Translations under genes and position numbers: made by a program
Notes under the pieces: generated by a model
Database searches by the model: none
Told to the model about the DNA's origin: nothing
Seen by the model: the letters and a program-made list of their open reading frames with translations, nothing else
In this document: piece by piece, positions 14,302 through 14,772 of the stretch
How the letters are laid out: the number at the start of each line of letters is the position of its first letter
How positions within the stretch are numbered: position 1 is the stretch's first letter
From: an uncultured Flavobacterium sp.
GTDB lineage: Bacteria; Bacteroidota; Bacteroidia; Flavobacteriales; Flavobacteriaceae
Direction: 5' to 3'
DNA length: 14,772 nt
Assembly (NCBI RefSeq): GCF_946479975.1
Contig: NZ_CAMLIX010000128.1
Location: 1-14,772 of the forward strand

Positions 14302-14324
14302 GTCCGGCTGAGCGGAGTCGAAGC
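14302..14324 (+). repeat. CTGAGCGGAGTCGAAG-type repeat
   Basis: The segment contains GGCTGAGCGGAGTCGAAGCC, with GGCT/AGCC able to close a short stem, followed by five T. I recall CTGAGCGGAGTCGAAG as a dispersed repeat core in many bacterial genomes. A single copy is present here. Confidence 0.55.
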
Positions 14325-14339
14325 CTTTTTACGTTACAG

Positions 14340-14370
14340 ATTGGAATCTGGGATTTAAAAATTGAATATT
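14340..14370. repeat. ATTGGAATTTGGAATTT-type repeat, copy 2
   Basis: ATTGGAATCTGGGATTTAAA followed by ATTGAATATT parallels the segment at 6014-6046 with a few changes. It abuts the 82-bp repeat that begins at 14381. Confidence 0.45.
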
Positions 14371-14380
14371 GTTTTTAATG

Positions 14381-14462
14381 AGGAGCTTTTTCCCGCTGTT
14401 CCTTCCAATCTTTTCGGGCCGAACCCCGGCCCAAAAAGGATTTTCCCTCCCATCGGGGCTGG
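14381..14462 (+). repeat. ~82-bp dispersed repeat with internal hairpin, copy 2
   Basis: It begins AGGAGCTTTTTCCCGC and ends CATCGGGGCTGG, in the same orientation as 99-180. The internal stem is GGGCC (14416-14420) with GGCCC (14428-14432), a different sequence from copy 1 but again paired, and it is flanked by the same TTTT and AAAAAGGATTTT context. A small ORF across it on the plus strand is not supported. Confidence 0.8.
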
Positions 14463-14698
14463 AAATCCGGTTTTCACAAGGCCTTTTCGGTGAAAGCAGG
14501 ATTCCATCAGCCATAATTAAGGACAAAAATAAGGTTCAGAAACAGAAAATCCCGTAAAAGCAGGAAGCGGAGCAGGCCGAAAAAGAGCAGGCTAATCTGT
14601 AAAACAGGAAAAATCCTACAAAACAGAAGAAAAAATGAAATTGTAAATAATCCGTTACCAATGAGTTAAGGAAAAAGCACGAAAAAACATGGAAATAA
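14463..14698. other. Intergenic stretch without a supported gene
   Basis: Purine-rich on the plus strand, with AGCAGG four times between 14495 and 14592 and a TTTTCAC/GTGAAA pair near 14472-14495. The short open frames on both strands show no recognisable protein. It appears to be a spacer between the repeat cluster and the promoter at the right edge. Confidence 0.5.
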
Positions 14699-14772
14699 TA
14701 CAATAAAAGTATTGTAAATGTAAATAAAGGTGGTACTTTTGCACCCGCAGAAGCGAAGACGTTCATCGAAAT
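14699..14772 (+). promoter_or_regulatory. Strong Bacteroidota promoter and possible rRNA-type leader
   Basis: TACTTTTG (14734-14741) matches the -7 consensus TAnnTTTG, and ATTG (14711-14714) stands 19 bp upstream as -33. A 7-bp inverted repeat, TACAATA/TATTGTA (14699-14716), overlaps the -33 region. The leader then reads GCACCCGCAG and ends GTTCATCGAAAT, which resembles the boxA-like GTTCATTGAAA string found before 16S rRNA in Bacteroidota as I recall it. A stable-RNA operon is therefore likely to begin just past the window. The promoter is well supported; the identity of what it drives is inference. Confidence 0.6.

Noticed and set aside
14369..14557. 62-aa plus-strand ORF at the right end
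   Set aside because: It overlaps the 82-bp repeat and has no recognisable protein character.
14536..14766. 76-aa minus-strand ORF rich in Phe and Leu
   Set aside because: It would run through the opposite-strand promoter and leader; the composition reflects the purine-rich plus strand.

Overview
The window looks like chromosome of a Flavobacterium-type member of the Bacteroidota. The DNA is AT-rich, most start codons lack a Shine-Dalgarno sequence, and several promoter candidates fit the Bacteroidota -7 element TAnnTTTG. The proteins are of flavobacterial kind, and nearly every intergenic gap holds a short palindromic repeat. This is inferred from the sequence alone; no marker gene lies inside the window.

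Left part (1-7393, genes on the minus strand): a potassium-uptake module. In transcription order it has an NtrC-type sigma-54-dependent response regulator, a 93-aa helical protein (probably DUF7674), a 28-aa single-helix membrane peptide, KdpF (25 aa), KdpA, KdpB and KdpC. The 28-aa ORF and kdpF are very small and were found by reading the minus strand directly. The usual KdpD/KdpE pair is absent; the only regulator is the NtrC-type protein, and no histidine kinase is in the window. Each gap between the 93-aa gene and kdpC, except the 3-nt one before kdpF, carries an inverted repeat or palindrome, and a strong terminator-like hairpin follows kdpC.

Middle part (7705-12968, minus strand): a DUF2975 membrane protein and a small XRE regulator form a tight pair. 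Downstream lie an ABC ATPase and a very large protein that fuses an ABC-2 type permease to a periplasmic M1-type zinc peptidase. A perfect 14-bp palindrome and a near-perfect copy exactly 21 bp away sit over the DUF2975-XRE promoter and are a likely operator.

Right part (13143-14772, plus strand): one luciferase-like flavin-dependent oxidoreductase (YhbW-like) with a terminator, then about 0.6 kb of repeats. The window closes with a good Bacteroidota promoter and a leader with a boxA-like string, which suggests that a stable-RNA (perhaps rRNA) operon starts just beyond the right edge.

The most interesting items are the two unassigned small proteins at the head of the kdp operon, the pairing of Kdp with a sigma-54 activator, the paired operator upstream of DUF2975-XRE, and at least seven palindromic repeat families. 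Some of these families occur two or three times here with base changes that keep the stems paired.
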